Position numbers and translations under genes: made by a program
Shown: one piece after another, positions 1 to 11,739 of the stretch
Position numbering within the stretch: the first letter of the stretch is position 1
Layout of the letters: the number at the start of each line of letters is the position of its first letter
The notes under the pieces: generated by a model
Seen by the model: the letters and a program-made list of their open reading frames with translations, nothing else
Told to the model about the DNA's origin: nothing
The model's database searches: none
Origin: Dromiciops gliroides
Lineage: Eukaryota > Chordata > Mammalia > Microbiotheria > Microbiotheriidae
Assembly: GCF_019393635.1 (NCBI RefSeq)
Contig: NC_057862.1
Span: forward strand, 118,870,145-118,934,144
Direction of reading: 5' to 3'
Length of the DNA stretch: 64,000 bases

Positions 1-180
1 ATTTCTAGGTCTACATTCAGAAGTTTATAGAACCATAGTTTTCTTCCCATGAGTCACTCTGCACTTTGCTCGGGAGGAAAAGGGAGAGGAAGGATTGGGA
101 GGGCATAGTAAAGTCTAAATTAGGTTGAAGACTGGGGGTAAAGGAAAATAACTAGGTTAAGTTATTTTAAAAGGTACCAT

Positions 181-334
181 GGGGGCAGCTAGGTGGTGCA
201 GTGGATAAAGCACCGGCCCTGGAGTCAGGAGTACCAGAGTTCAAATCCGGCCTCAGACACTTGACACTTACTAGCTGTGTGATCCTGGGCAAGTCACTTA
301 ACCCCCATAGCCCCCCCCCCCACACACAAAAAAA
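181..334 (+). mobile_element. tRNA-derived marsupial SINE, full length
   Basis: A ~150 bp SINE begins GGGGGCAGCTAGGTGG, has a tRNA-like A-box region (GGTGCAGTGG) and B-box (GTTCAAATCC), and ends CACTTAACCCCCAT followed by a C/A-rich tail. The flanks GGTACCAT and AGTACCAT form a near-perfect target-site duplication. This is the reference copy for the family; I believe it is the WSINE/SINE1-type element of marsupials, but the database name is from memory. It has no coding capacity and needs L1 machinery to move. Confidence 0.9.
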
Positions 335-388
335 GTACCATCTATTTGATTTCTAAGATGCTGTATTCACAGGTGTATACTTCATATT

Positions 389-1172
389 CAGGTATACCTC
401 ATTTTATTAAGCTTTGCTTCACTGCATTTTAAACATATCACTTTTTTTATATACAAATTGAAGGTTTGTGGCAACCTTATGCTAAGCAAGTCTATTGCTG
501 CCATTTTTCCAAAAGCTCATGCTCACATTGTTTTTGTATCATATTCTGGTAGTTCTGGCAACATTTCAAACTTTGTCATTATCATATCTGTTATGGTGAT
601 CTGTGATCCATGATCAGTGATCTTTGATGTTACTATTGTAATTGTTTTGGGGTGCTACAAACCCATATAAGACGACAAACTTAACTGATAAAAGTTGTAT
701 GTTACTGCTCCACTGACTTCCAGTCCCATCTTTCTCTTCAGGTCTCCCTACTCCCTGAGATACCCCAATACTGAAATTAGGCCAATTAATAACCCTACAG
801 GTTAGAGGAAGAGTCAATTGATGAGGCACATTACACTGTTGTCTTATTTTAAGAAAATGTCAGCCACCCCAACTCAGCAACCACCACCCTGATCAGTCAG
901 CAGCCATCAACATGGTGGTAAGACCCTCCTCCCCCCAGCAAAAATATTATGACTCACTGAAAGCTCAGATGATTAGCATCTTTAGCAATCAAGTATTTTT
1001 AATTAAGGTACATTGGTTTTTTTAGACATGATACTATTATATACTTAATAAACTACAGTACAGTGCAAATGTAACTTTTATGTGCACTGGGAAACCTAAA
1101 AAGTTTGTGAATTGCTTTATTGTGGACAATGGATACGAACCCAAAATATCTCTGAGGTATGCCCTATACCTG
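389..1172 (+). mobile_element. Tigger1-like non-autonomous DNA transposon
   Basis: The left end CAGGTATACCTCATTTTATT and the right end, which reads TCTCTGAGGTATGCC, are inverted copies of the pogo-family Tigger1 terminus. Internal blocks also resemble Tigger1 as I know it: 'TTGAAGGTTTGTGGCAACC' near 456, 'TTAGGCCAATTAATAACCCT' near 777, and the right subterminal block from about 870 to 1160. At ~784 bp it is far shorter than an autonomous Tigger1 (~2.4 kb) and has no transposase frame, so it is an internally deleted, MITE-like copy. The right terminus has a few extra bases (CCCTATA) between the inverted repeat and the flank. Confidence 0.85.
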
Positions 1173-1486
1173 AATGCAGAAGTGACTAAATATAAATTCC
1201 AAGGCATTAGTATTTCACAGTATAGGGACTTATATAAAGTGCTTTGACACTCTGCCTAAGCTCTTTTCACACCATTTCAGCCCTAGGAGTTAGACACTTA
1301 ACTAGGGAACAGAGCAGCTGTTAATTCTGCAACAAATAGAAAAACATGCCTTTTTTAACGTTTCAAAATTGTCAAAAGTACCTCTGGAACCATTTAGGGG
1401 CTTTAAGGAAGTAGGGTTCAATATAACCTTAAAAGAAGTAATAATTGCTTAAATTTTTTTAGGCCTTATGTTTAACACTTCATATC

Positions 1487-1639
1487 TTTTTTTTTTTTTT
1501 TTTAGTGAGGCAATTGGGGTTAAGTGACTTGCCTAGGGTCACACAGCTAGTAAGTGTTAAGTGTCTGAGGCCGAATTTGAACTCAGGTAATCCTGACTCC
1601 GAGGCCGGTGCTCTATCCACTGCGCCATCTAGCAGCCCC
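1487..1639 (-). mobile_element. tRNA-derived SINE
   Basis: Antisense copy: poly-T at 1487-1503, then AGTGAGGCAATTGGGGTTAA and ending in ...CCATCTAGCAGCCCC. The target duplication AACACTTCATATC is perfect (1474-1486 and 1640-1652). Confidence 0.92.
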
Positions 1640-1839
1640 AACACTTCATATCATTTTAATCAAATCATGACAAAAGGTAGTACAAGTATTCTTATCCTGA
1701 TTTTACAAATAAGGAAACTGAAGGTCAGATGAGAATAAGAGACTTGAACCCAGGTCTTAGACTCAGAAGACTTCAAAGTCCAGTGCTCGTTGTTGTTGTT
1801 GTTGTAGTACTAATAATAGAATGTATATAGAATATTAAT

Positions 1840-2045
1840 ATTTTAAAAGTGCTTTTACATGTTGTATCATTTAATTCTCACAATAACTCTGTGAGGTAGG
1901 TACTATTATTACCATCTTACAGATAAGGAAAATGAAGATGAGATAAGTTAAATGACTTACAATCCTACAGCTAATATGTATCTGCCATAGGATTCCAACT
2001 CAAATCTTCCTGACTCCAAGACCAGTATTCTATCCCCTATACCAA
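1840..2045 (-). repeat. MIR/CORE-SINE remnant
   Basis: Antisense MIR-type signature: 'CTCACAATAACTCTGTGAGGTAGGTACTATTATTACC', then 'ACAGATAAGGAAAATGAAG', a degraded GTTAAATGACTTAC core and TCTTCCTGACTCCAAGACC. It is strongly diverged, with no visible target duplication. A (GTT)n run lies just upstream at 1789-1805. Confidence 0.7.
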
Positions 2046-2609
2046 AAGTTAATGACCCTTGGGGAAAAAAAAAATCACATCAGGATGAGGTAGTTTTAAG
2101 CTAGATTTTTATCAGATGCAAAAATAAAACCAAGGATTAATAGGGGTTGACTGCTTCTTCTAGTTGTCCTTCCACTAGTCCCTAGCTCCTCCTGCCCCCC
2201 AAATAGAAATATTTCTTCCAGTTTGTTTCTAGTGATTAAAATACAGGAGGAAAAAAAGGAATACAGGAACACAAATTCATTAAAAAAGACGTTTGGAAGT
2301 ATAAATGGTTAACAGCTTCTCTGGAATTAGGAACAAAGGTTACCTATACTAAACCATTTACCTACTTTCACAGAGAAGATAAACAGGAAAAGCAACCTAC
2401 ACTACTACTTTATAATAATAGCTATGTTCTATAGAATAAAAAAAAAATCTTGAATTACAGTAGTCACAATTCAAAGCTTCCAAAATGATCCATCAGTAGG
2501 AAACAGGAAGAAAATATGCTAGTAATCTGTGATTTTTCTCCCTATGGTCTCCTGATTAGGATTCTGTGCTTTCCCTCCTAATTCCTTGGGTTCAGTTCCC
2601 AGTCAGTTA

Positions 2610-2840
2610 AGGTCTTTAGGAGGGCATACAGTGGCATACTGTAATGGACGAAGGCACTGGACTTGGAAGTCCAAAATACCTGGGGTTCAAATTCTCAGCC
2701 AAGACACTAATTGGCTGTATATCCTTAGGGCACATCAGTTTCTCCTTTTTGTGCCTCAGTTTCTTCAACTCTAAAATGAGGTGGCTGAACTCTAAAAACT
2801 CTTAGTTTTCTTTCAGCTCTAAGTCTATGATTCCATGATC
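2610..2840 (+). repeat. MIR/CORE-SINE remnant
   Basis: Sense MIR-like order: AAGGCACTGGACTTGGAAGTCC, a tRNA-like GGGTTCAAATTC, 'GCCTCAGTTTCTTCAACTCTAAAATGAGG', then CTCTAAGTCTATGATTCCATGATC. The 62-codon open frame at 2586-2774 is this repeat read through and is not a gene. Confidence 0.7.
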
Positions 2841-2989
2841 ATGACTATATTTCACGCCCCATTTACAGAGTTATCATAAAAAGTTACAAATACTCATCTC
2901 ATTCATTGGTCACCTAGCACTTATAAGCGCCTACTAAGAAATAGGCATTGTTAAAAGGTTAATTACCTTCCTCAATCTATTCATTTTAT

Positions 2990-3148
2990 TTTTTTGTTGG
3001 TTTTATTTTGTTGTTGCAGGGCAATGAGGGTTAACTGACTTTCCCAGAGTCACACAGCTAGTATCAAATGTCTGAGGCCAGATTTGAACTCAGATCCTCC
3101 TAAATCCAGGGCCAGTGCTTTATCCACTATGCCACATAGTTGCCTGAG
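2990..3148 (-). mobile_element. tRNA-derived SINE
   Basis: Antisense copy with a T/G-rich tail at its left end. The target duplication CTATTCATTTTA is perfect (2978-2989 and 3149-3160). It is more diverged than most copies here. Confidence 0.9.
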
Positions 3149-3215
3149 CTATTCATTTTAAAAGCATCAAAACAGCTACTGATAAACACATCTGGCCTCC
3201 ATAAAAATCTAAGCA

Positions 3216-3366
3216 GGGGAGCATCTAGGTGGCGCAGTGGGTAAAGCACAGGCCCTGGATTCAGGAGGACCTGAGTTCAAATCTGGCCTCAGACACTTGA
3301 TGTTTACTAGCTGTGTGACCCTGGGTGAGTCACTTAACCCCCCATTGCCCTGCCAAAAACAAACAA
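3216..3366 (+). mobile_element. tRNA-derived SINE
   Basis: Sense copy beginning GGGGAGCATCTAGGTGGCGC and ending in an AAACAAAAAAAA tail. The flanks (AAAAATCTAAGCA and AAACCTAACCA) are an imperfect duplication. Confidence 0.88.
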
Positions 3367-5836
3367 AAAAAACCTAACCAAGTTATACAGTCTTCTTATA
3401 CCTCTTCCCTATGAAAACAAAATTATTCACATTTTGCTTCCTGACACAACCAAGAACCTTTATTTTGTACAATATAGAATGGCTACAAGAAAGAATAGTT
3501 TCTAAAAATCAGGAAATCTGAAGAAATTGACCAAGAATCACCAATTTGAATTTTCCTACAGTATAAGGGAAAGTTGGCCATCCTTACTTAGGATTCCATA
3601 TACAAAACAAACTATAAAGAGCTTTAAAATAATTCTATCTGAAAGTTTAGTGAATGACAGTTTATTCTCAATATGCAGGCAATGAAACTAACTTTTCCAT
3701 CAAAATAAAAGAAATGAAAGTCAAATACATTTTCTCATCAATTTTGAATGAGGTAAATATTTCATATGGATAGTTAAGACTAAATGGAAGTTTGGATTCA
3801 GTTATTAAGTGCAAAGTCAACTGTTCTATTAAAAAAAAGGTAGAAAATGCTTATGTTCTTACACATTAAGAAGCAACTTAAAAATACAAGCGTACAACAG
3901 ATCCTCAAAGAAACTATAGTTCACTAAGTAAAATTGTTTGAGTAACATATGAAAGCTAAATTTCTATCCTTAGAACCTTTCAGTCTTAACAGACAAAATT
4001 TCCACCTATAAACAGAAATAAAAAACACATAATCACTACTATCAAGTCTAAAAGCTACAAGCAGTATAAAGTGAGAATTACTGCAACTAGTTAATAATCT
4101 TTTCGGAATGACTACTTATGGTATATGTTACAGAATGGATGAGAATGTTTTAATAAAATATTTGGCTTAAGGATAATTAACTCCTATTCACAACTATTTT
4201 TATCACTGTACCTTTATTGGTAAATGTAGCATTTTAGAAATAGTACTTACATTTGTTTAGCATTTTGCTTTGGAGGGGAATAGAGTGGGGAAGAAAAATC
4301 AACAGTGAGTGTCTAGACATAGAAACCAAACTAGTTCATTTAGCACAGAAATACTAGTAGTAATAAATGCATATAATCAGCAAGTCATCAGGAAACAAAG
4401 AATGCTATTAAAGAGACAAAGAGATATGTAATACTTGCCTATTATATATAGTATATACAATTAAGCATAAGCCAGTATCACAAAAAAAAACAATAAAACA
4501 CTGAAGGGTACTGATACCACTTTTAAACCTAGACCTATTGTTTACTAAAACTAAACATCATTTTTGCTGTTCTTGAAGTTCATATAAAAACACTCCCAGT
4601 AGCTACATGACAATTATGATATGTACAGTGGACTGTCAGACAGGTAAAGAAATGGAAGGTTACTGGCATTGATTGCATTTTTAGACTCCTTTAATGATAC
4701 TCTCAGTAGCTTAGAATAAGAATGTCTTAAAGTCCTAAATAGTTCTATATTTAAAAGCAAAGATAATATGGCTTAGATAAAAGCAAAGTTAGCACAAATA
4801 TAAACAAACTCTTATTATTACTGAGAAATGGATAGTAAAGATGTTTCCTGGTTTCCACAAAGTATTTTCTCAGTTTCCTTCAGGTGGACACAGCAAGAAA
4901 ACGATTTAAAAACATAGAAAGGGAACTTGAGACCAAGGGCATTAACTCCAGAAAGCAATCCAGTAAAAGTACTCTTTAATTCAGTCTTCATAATTCTTTT
5001 TACATTCCCCAAATGTATTAAATTTCTTATTTCTAAATAAAAGTTTTTTAAAAAAGCAGTGAAAATTTGCTGAGGTACCTTAACAAATCTGAGTCTGCAA
5101 AATGCTAAAGAATTTAAGCCTCCTGGGTAGGTGTTACTATTAAAAGCAAGGGAGCCATACTTTTAAAGTAAAAAGTCCCCTGGATTCACAGATGTAATGC
5201 AGTAAAGTCTAAAAAATTCCTACCTTTAACAAAGAAATGACAACTAAAATATACTATAATTCTTTTAATAAAAGACTACTGTATCATTTTCTTAAAGATA
5301 TTTTTAATCTAAAGTTCGAATCATAATTCCAAGGCTTAAAAAAAATACTGTCCTATATTTCAATCTCTACCTTTTTTAAGAAATAAAGGTGTTTCAAAGA
5401 ATCAAAGTGAAAGCAGTTTTGCTTTGCTTCTGTTTGCAAGATCAAATTGTACTACATATATTTTAATCTAAATTTCCTATTTTAGTACTTACAAATAATT
5501 AAAAGTTAAAGATGTTAGAACAGAAATGAAACTACAATCGATAATACCTATTCGATACATAGAGCTCATTCAGCTACTTAATCTCTTACAAATCAAACAA
5601 ACTAGCAATTTTAGAAATCAAGCAGACCTAAAGTTCTCATTTTTTTATTCAAGAATTATTCTTCACATGAGCACTACATGACAAGATCCTCATATGGATG
5701 GGGGCTAGTTTTAAATAAAAGACAGGCACTACACCAAATTAAATCGTCACGGAAAGTCAAGTTGGATTCTCTGCACCCTATTTCCTGTCCAAACAGCCCT
5801 TTTGTTCTGCTTCCCTGCTTAATTCTCATGTTCAGT

Positions 5837-5863
5837 TAACAATGGAAAATAAAACAATGGAAA
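5837..5863 (+). promoter_or_regulatory. Paired SOX-type motifs (candidate)
   Basis: Two direct AACAATGGAAAA motifs lie ~17 bp apart inside the repeat-poor stretch; the first is overlapped by GTTAAC. ACAATGG matches the SOX HMG-box consensus. A seven-base motif occurs often by chance, so this is only a candidate. Confidence 0.25.
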
Positions 5864-7083
5864 AATCTGGCATACGCAGAAACCTAAAGGTGCACCAGTG
5901 TGAAACAGAGGAACATTATGAGATGAGAACAAAAATCCTACCAAAACCTCCCCAATTTTCTGTTTGCTTCACCTCAGATTAACTTCACTTGAAGCTGTAC
6001 TCCAAAGCAACCAACCCTGAACACCAAGCCCCGCCTTCTTCGAGGTTAGTGGCTGAAGAGTCAAATCTCCACCCTGTTGATCAAACTTTTCATTTTGATT
6101 GGTTAAGGCTAATATCCATTATTTTAAAGAACTTTTCCCAGCTAGCAGGTTAGGTTAAGCATGTTAAAACACCCTGAAAAAGCTGCTTCCTTAAAGAAAC
6201 AGCATGTAATAATGAAGGTTCAGTTTCTCCCAACCTATCGAATTTGGGGGTTTGCCTACTCCGAAAATAAAACCGCATGCCTATTAAGATCATGGAGGAC
6301 CACAAATTTCTTTAATGGAAGGAAGCTCATGCTGTCAAACCATTCAGAATACAATGCTTTAATTTTGGGTAGAATCAGCCCTTGAAAATGAGGTTAGATT
6401 TTTTTTTTTAACCGGACTTTACTGGATTTCACTGTCTAAAAATTAGTATGTACCTCTCCCACACACCCCATTATTTCTTCCTGTCAGAACTTTTTAAAAA
6501 GGAGAATTAATATCCTACCAATAAGATACTAACTTGAAATTAGAAACTGATAATGCGAAATTGTGGTCAGTAACAGGTGGGATATGCTGTTTTGAAAAGA
6601 GTTTCAACTAGTTTCAGTCTACTAATTTAGGAAATGATTCAGCAACCTTCTTAGCTTTCACGACTTGACTAGTTTGGATACATAAATCAACTTTCTCCAT
6701 GGACAAAGTCATTCTGAAGATTCACTAATACTTATAACTATCATTCAGCATAAGCTACTAAAAACTCCTTTCTGGGATATCTCTAACATTTTTTGACAAG
6801 TTTGCCCTCAGTATCACAAAATTATAGTAAGGTTTTCAATTGTGTTTTAGACTAAAGGAAAAAACGTTACAAGGAGAAATAGTATTTCCATATTGTGATA
6901 ACTTAAGAGATCTGTCTGCCTGACATTCCATGTCATTTTTATAAAGTTATTCTAAAGTAAAGTTATTTCATCTATTGTAAACAAAGTTCAGGTTCTGGTA
7001 ACCTAAGTAACCAAGTTTATTTTTTGTCTGATCAATAGAAAGTAATTTTTACTCTTCTCAAGAATTTCTCCTTTAAGGTACTG

Positions 7084-7085
<2 letters not shown>

Positions 7086-7131
<46 letters not shown>
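7086..7131. repeat. (TG)n microsatellite
   Basis: An uninterrupted TG run of ~23 units followed by TATGTACACAAACATATG. It is the only sizeable simple repeat in the repeat-poor stretch. Confidence 0.95.
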
Positions 7132-7134
<3 letters not shown>

Positions 7135-10100
7135 ACACAAACATATGGGTCCTAAAGAGAGCTAAAGAAATTACACCCAGAAGATATTGCTAAAATGAAC
7201 TCCTCAACAGAGTAAGTTTTAAAATTTTAGATAATTTACCAATTTTGAAAATTGTCTTATGAAGTTTTCAATTAGCCCTACTTAACAGTTCACCAAACAT
7301 CCTTTTTAGTGGTTCAAGGAATTAAATTTTATAAACATGATTACTGTAGTCATGCCATTGCAAAGCAATTCTTTTGTGATATTATGCCATTTTAAAGCAA
7401 CACATACAAAGGTGCTTTGAATACTAAATGAGGGTCTTTTTAAAAATAAAATAAAAATCACATATTTGTCTCTAAAGCTCAAACATGAGGCAATAAAGAA
7501 AAAAAAAACTAAACTCAAGAAGGCCAGACAGCTGCATAATCTATTATGCTGTTTAAGTGTACAAATTGAAAGAGCCAATTCACAGAGTTCTAGTCCCAAG
7601 ATGCTTTGCAAGGACTCAGCGCTTTGAATGCACAGCACTACAAGAGTAAAGTTCACCAGGTTTTCTTCTAACCTAACTCCCCATTTGTTCTTGAAAAAAA
7701 AAAGTAAAGCCACCAAACTACCATGTGCACAACATACGCAATAAAAAAAATAATACTCAACTAATATTGCATATGTGGTGGGTGTGTGTATATATGACTA
7801 GTAAATTTTAGGGGTCACAAGAAGATACAAAGGGCAAACATTTTAAACATGAAATTTGGTAGGTATGAAATTGGAAGCAAATAGTTGCAGTTACAAAACA
7901 AAACAACCTTTGATCTGACCACAATCATTCACCTACAAAAGTTAATTATTGGTATGAAAAAGACACAAGCAACTTAAGATACAGGTTACAATTCAGCAAT
8001 CCTGCTCAACCAGGATGTCATCAACACACCTGAAACCTGTATTTAGAAAACAAAGACTAAAGAAAAGTAGGGCATTAAATTCAATGAAGGCACTCAATTT
8101 CATAAAATTGCGAAATAAAAATTCAAATATTTGTTTTTCTAAAAAAGAGAAATGTTTGGTATCCAAAAGTTCTCCCAGGCATAAAAAGCACTCAAAACTG
8201 GTTATCCCAGTATGGAAATCCCCTTTAGAGATAGGTCAATTTAGAAAGCTTCATGGCAAACTAAAAGGGGACACACAAAGAAATCCATGAACTACCAACC
8301 AACAATTGGGGAAGACTTTTAACCAACATAAGGAAATCAGGTCTCCAATTTGATGTCAAAGAACAAAATATTACCACAAAAATCCAAGAATTTTTCCATA
8401 TGATCATCTTAGAAAGAATCTGAAGTTATTCAGTTATTCCGCTGGTCAAGACCCTAACAAGAAAAGCAGGAGCCAGCATATGAATAACACTACATTTATA
8501 GTACTTTAATTTTTAAGTGGAGCAAAGAAGGCCTTTTGTACAATTTCTATAACTGAAGAAGAAAAAAGTCACTCAGATCTTTCTAAAGAATCACACTTCC
8601 CAGAAGACAAAGGTCTGGCAAAAACACTTTTTAAAATCATTTGGAATCACCAGGCAGCCTAGACTGGCCTTACAGGGTCACCACGAAGAAGCCAAGAAAT
8701 CATTACTAGGAAGGGTAATTATGGAAAGCAGATAGCTTACCAAAAAACCCCAAAACAAAACAAAACAAAAAGACCCACAAAACAGTATCAGGCCTATGGG
8801 AAAAGGCAGATAAAATTAATTTTCTACATTACTTATAACATTATGGAAAATCATTTCCTGAATGAACCTGCAACGAATCTGCAAGAGATGATATGGGCGG
8901 TTTAAAAAAGTTTTTTAAAAGTTAAAAAACATATTACTAAAAGTGTACTACTGGGATTTCTTTGAAAATTGAGTCTCTCTGCTTTTACATCATCTACATT
9001 TGTAATATTAAACAACTTTTAATAATTTATGTAGCTAAATTTGCTTTTCATCTACAATCAATGTTTCAATTCCACCTATTAATATTATCAAACTATGATA
9101 ACCACATGGATTATAATAATAGTTACCTATTAGGAGGTTCGTGGTAGGAGAGCCTTAGATTACTTATATTAACGATATCCTTTCCATTACAAATTTAATT
9201 TTGATCTGGACAGTATTAGTGAAAATTTCCCAACCATATCGTGATCAATGTTAAAGTCAAAAGCTTTACTTCTCCCACGAGAGGAAAATACTAAATTTGC
9301 CCATCTAGAATTAGAAGCCTGAAATATTGTTGTGACCTGGAAGGAGAGTATTTTAATACAAGCAGCAGAAAACCCCCAAATTCCAAGAAGACTAGCTAAA
9401 AGGGCAGCTGTGTGTAAAGAATGACATAGACCTACCAAATTCACATTCTATGCCAAAGTCGCTACCTCCCGGAGAGAATAAATCAGGAGGGATCATCTAA
9501 CACCCAGGACTTCTATGCCAGAGGGCATAAAAAACGAGTCCTCTACCATCCCCTAGAAAGAGACGCTACCAAAGCATTAGATAAGACACTCCAAAAGGAT
9601 GAAACACTAGTTTGGGATGTTATACAGGAATAGTAGTGAAAGACATAGAATCTGTTTTAAAGGTGCTAAAACGTGTACATCCCGGCAAACGTCTAAAGAA
9701 ACTCCCAACACCATCAACAGGGGCATAAAATTGGGGTTAATAGAGCAACGAGAGGTCGGGGAACATTCGGGCAAGAAAGGAGTTACCCAGCGACCTAAAA
9801 AGGTAAACAGGTCGATTAGCGACCAGTTGCCCAATGGAAGCCTACTTTTACCCCACCCCCGCTGCCCCCCACCCCACCCCCGGGAAACGCTGCCCAGGGC
9901 TACACTTAGAAGGGCCGGACCCTCAGAATCCAAAACGCAGGACCTGACCTAGCTTTCAGAAAACAAAGTAGACTCTAACCCCACCCTAACCGGGCCGGGC
10001 CACGAGTCTCCTTCCCCTCCTCTCCCACCCCAGAGGACACAGCACACCCTAACCTAATCCTCCCACCCCACGGCTCGCCCCGCCCCCGGACACCCCCCCA

Positions 10101-10482
10101 CACACACACGCGGCCTCCCCCAAGCCTCCGCCCACCATCCCGCCCCCGCCTCTTCTCTCCCCTCCCCCCCATTATCCCCTTGGCCAAGAATCCCCTCCCC
10201 CACAAACGTCCCCTCATCTCGCTCCCTCCTCTTCTCTCACTCTCTCCCCCACCCCCCAAAGTGCGAGACCCACAAGGCAGGGGGAGGTCCCTCCCCACCA
10301 CCTGCTGCGTGGGCGCTTCCGGCTCCCCCCTCCCCGCCTGAGCCGGGAGGGGCAGAGGGAGGCGCCTAACTCTGGGCTCGAGCGCCGCCCGCCAGCTTCT
10401 CAGCTTGCCAGCCGGCCGGCCGGCCGACCCGAACGGGGGGAGGGGACAGCTCTAGCCGACTAGGGCTCCGGACCACTCTCAC

Positions 10483-10615
10483 CTGGCGGCGGCTCCTTCC
10501 GCCTGACGCGCCTGCCACCACCGCCGCCGCCGCCGCCCCCGCCGCGGGTGAATGGGGACAGGTGAGGCCGCCGAACCTCCTGCTCGCTCCGGCTCCGGCC
10601 CCGCCGCTGCCGCCA
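10483..10615 (-). other. Candidate non-coding first exon with splice donor
   Basis: On the minus strand a consensus donor CCAG|GTGAGAG ends the exon at 10483. Upstream in the same orientation is a TATA-like box at 10640-10650 and a CCAAT box at 10703-10707, which places initiation near 10610-10620. There is no ATG between there and the donor, so this would be a 5'UTR exon of ~130 nt rich in CCG/CGG. The intron would run leftward. An alternative is a plus-strand exon ending at 10561 (ATGGGGACAG|GTGAGG), and divergent transcription is also possible. The start is inferred from spacing only. Confidence 0.5.
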
Positions 10616-10639
10616 CCACCGCCGGCCCCTCCGTCCGCT

Positions 10640-10650
10640 GTTTATTAAAC
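10640..10650 (-). promoter_or_regulatory. TATA-like box
   Basis: GTTTAATAAAC on the minus strand is an AT-rich island inside the GC-rich core, ~25-30 nt upstream of the inferred start near 10615. It is nearly palindromic, so orientation rests on the CCAAT box and the splice donor. Confidence 0.4.
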
Positions 10651-10702
10651 TTTTCTGTTTGGTTGTTCGGCCCGTGACGCGACCGCCGGGAAGAGCCCTG
10701 CG

Positions 10703-10707
10703 ATTGG
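10703..10707 (-). promoter_or_regulatory. CCAAT box
   Basis: ATTGG on plus (GCGATTGGCCG) gives GGCCAATCGC on minus, the NF-Y type context, ~90 nt upstream of the inferred minus-strand start. A second copy, CGATTGGTCC, lies at 10827-10831. Confidence 0.5.
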
Positions 10708-11739
10708 CCGACGCCCGGCGCTGACGCGGCGCCCCCCTCCCGCAGACTAATTATTACCGGCGGAGGCGGAGCCGGCGGACGGGGGATGGGTGGTAGGGGT
10801 GGGGCGACCGCTCGGAGCGCGCGACGATTGGTCCGAATTCACAGAGCGTCGCTCCCCCGCCCTCTCTCTTCCGTTCTCCTTCCCCCTCTCCGTCCCCACC
10901 TCCTCCCTGTTTGTCCCCACCCCCTCCCCGGTCCCTCTTCCCTTCAGCTCCTCCCTCCTCACTCCTTCCTCACCCTCACGTCCTACTCCTTCCCCCACTG
11001 GCAGCTGCGTTCCAGGCACCTAATAGTTTCGAGCACGGAGGGGGGCGTGGCCATGACGCGCTGGGCTTTCCCAGGCGAGGTGAAAATTTAAAGAGACAGG
11101 CGCAGCATAGGCAGCACCTTCCGCCTCCCAACCAGCTGGTAAGAGGTGGGCGGGGCGTTTCAGTCCCTGAGTCACGCGAGGAAGAAAGCGCCTGGTGCTT
11201 GCACCTGTGAGCACGTCTGCTGAGCCCCAGTCTCCAGTTCCTACTTATTCCAAACTTATAAGGACAAGGGCAGAAACACTAGGGATCTCCGGGTGGAGAT
11301 TCTGCGGCAAAAACAAATTTTTAATCCTAGTTTTCGGGGGTAAGTGTAAAGTCAATGGATGCTTTTCTTTCCAAACTAACTGGCTCCAGCTGCTTGCAGT
11401 TTTCCCCTAGCTGGGCAAGTGTGGCTGGTGACAGACCCCCACCACACATGCAGGGGTCGGTGGGCCTCTAGAGCAAAACCACGTTTTTTTAAAGAGGGAG
11501 GATCTTTTGCAATGTTGGGCCGCTCTTCCTAAATTCTGGAATACTCACTCTTAGGAGAGTGTGCCTCCGCCCATATTAGAGGCGAAGAAAGCCCCCCCCG
11601 CGCCCCCCCCCTCCGCCTCCCTTTTTTCTTCACAATTCAACACCTTAGTTTAAGCCAAAGAAGTACCAGGATAGGAGGAGAGTGAATGACTGAAATAAGG
11701 TAACTTCTCAGTTGTCTATTTTGCAGCGCTCTCATAACA

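Larger units (their letters stand above)
3373..9600. other. Repeat-poor AT-rich stretch, no coding exon recognised
   Basis: About 6.2 kb without any recognisable SINE, MIR, L1 or L2, whereas SINEs occur about every 2 kb in much of the rest of the window. It contains one (TG)n run and A-rich tracts. The open frames in it (for example 7306-7716 minus, 136 codons; 8015-8290 plus, 91 codons) have low-complexity composition and no recognised domain, and I do not call them genes. It lies directly downstream, on the minus strand, of the CpG-island promoter, so it may be a first intron with regulatory elements. That placement is inference. Confidence 0.5.
9830..11210. promoter_or_regulatory. CpG island with promoter features
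   Basis: The sequence changes from AT-rich to strongly GC-rich with dense CpG, including CCG repeats at 10520-10545 and a (GGCC)n block at 10412-10425. It holds CCAAT/ATTGG boxes, TGACGC half-sites near 10675 and 10721, a GC box (GGGCGGGGCG) near 11148 and an AP-1 motif TGAGTCA near 11168. It is the only CpG island in the window, so it probably marks the 5' end of a widely expressed gene. C-rich tracts at 9960-10300 and 10855-10990 flank the core. Overlapping frames here (9607-9952, 10747-11210) are composition artefacts. I cannot name the gene. Confidence 0.85.

Noticed and set aside
181..334. tRNA genes suggested by A-box and B-box motifs
   Set aside because: The boxes belong to SINE heads. 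The following sequence is the SINE body and there is no complete cloverleaf.
7306..7716. 136-codon minus-strand frame
   Set aside because: Rich in F/L/S from A-rich plus-strand DNA; no domain, no splice context, no coding-like composition.
9607..9952. Opposing frames of 108 and 111 codons at the CpG island edge
   Set aside because: Mutually overlapping on both strands in GC-rich DNA with few stop codons; no recognised domain.
10747..11210. Several P/S/L- or G/R/E-rich frames in the CpG island
   Set aside because: Products of C/T-rich and G/A-rich tracts in overlapping frames.
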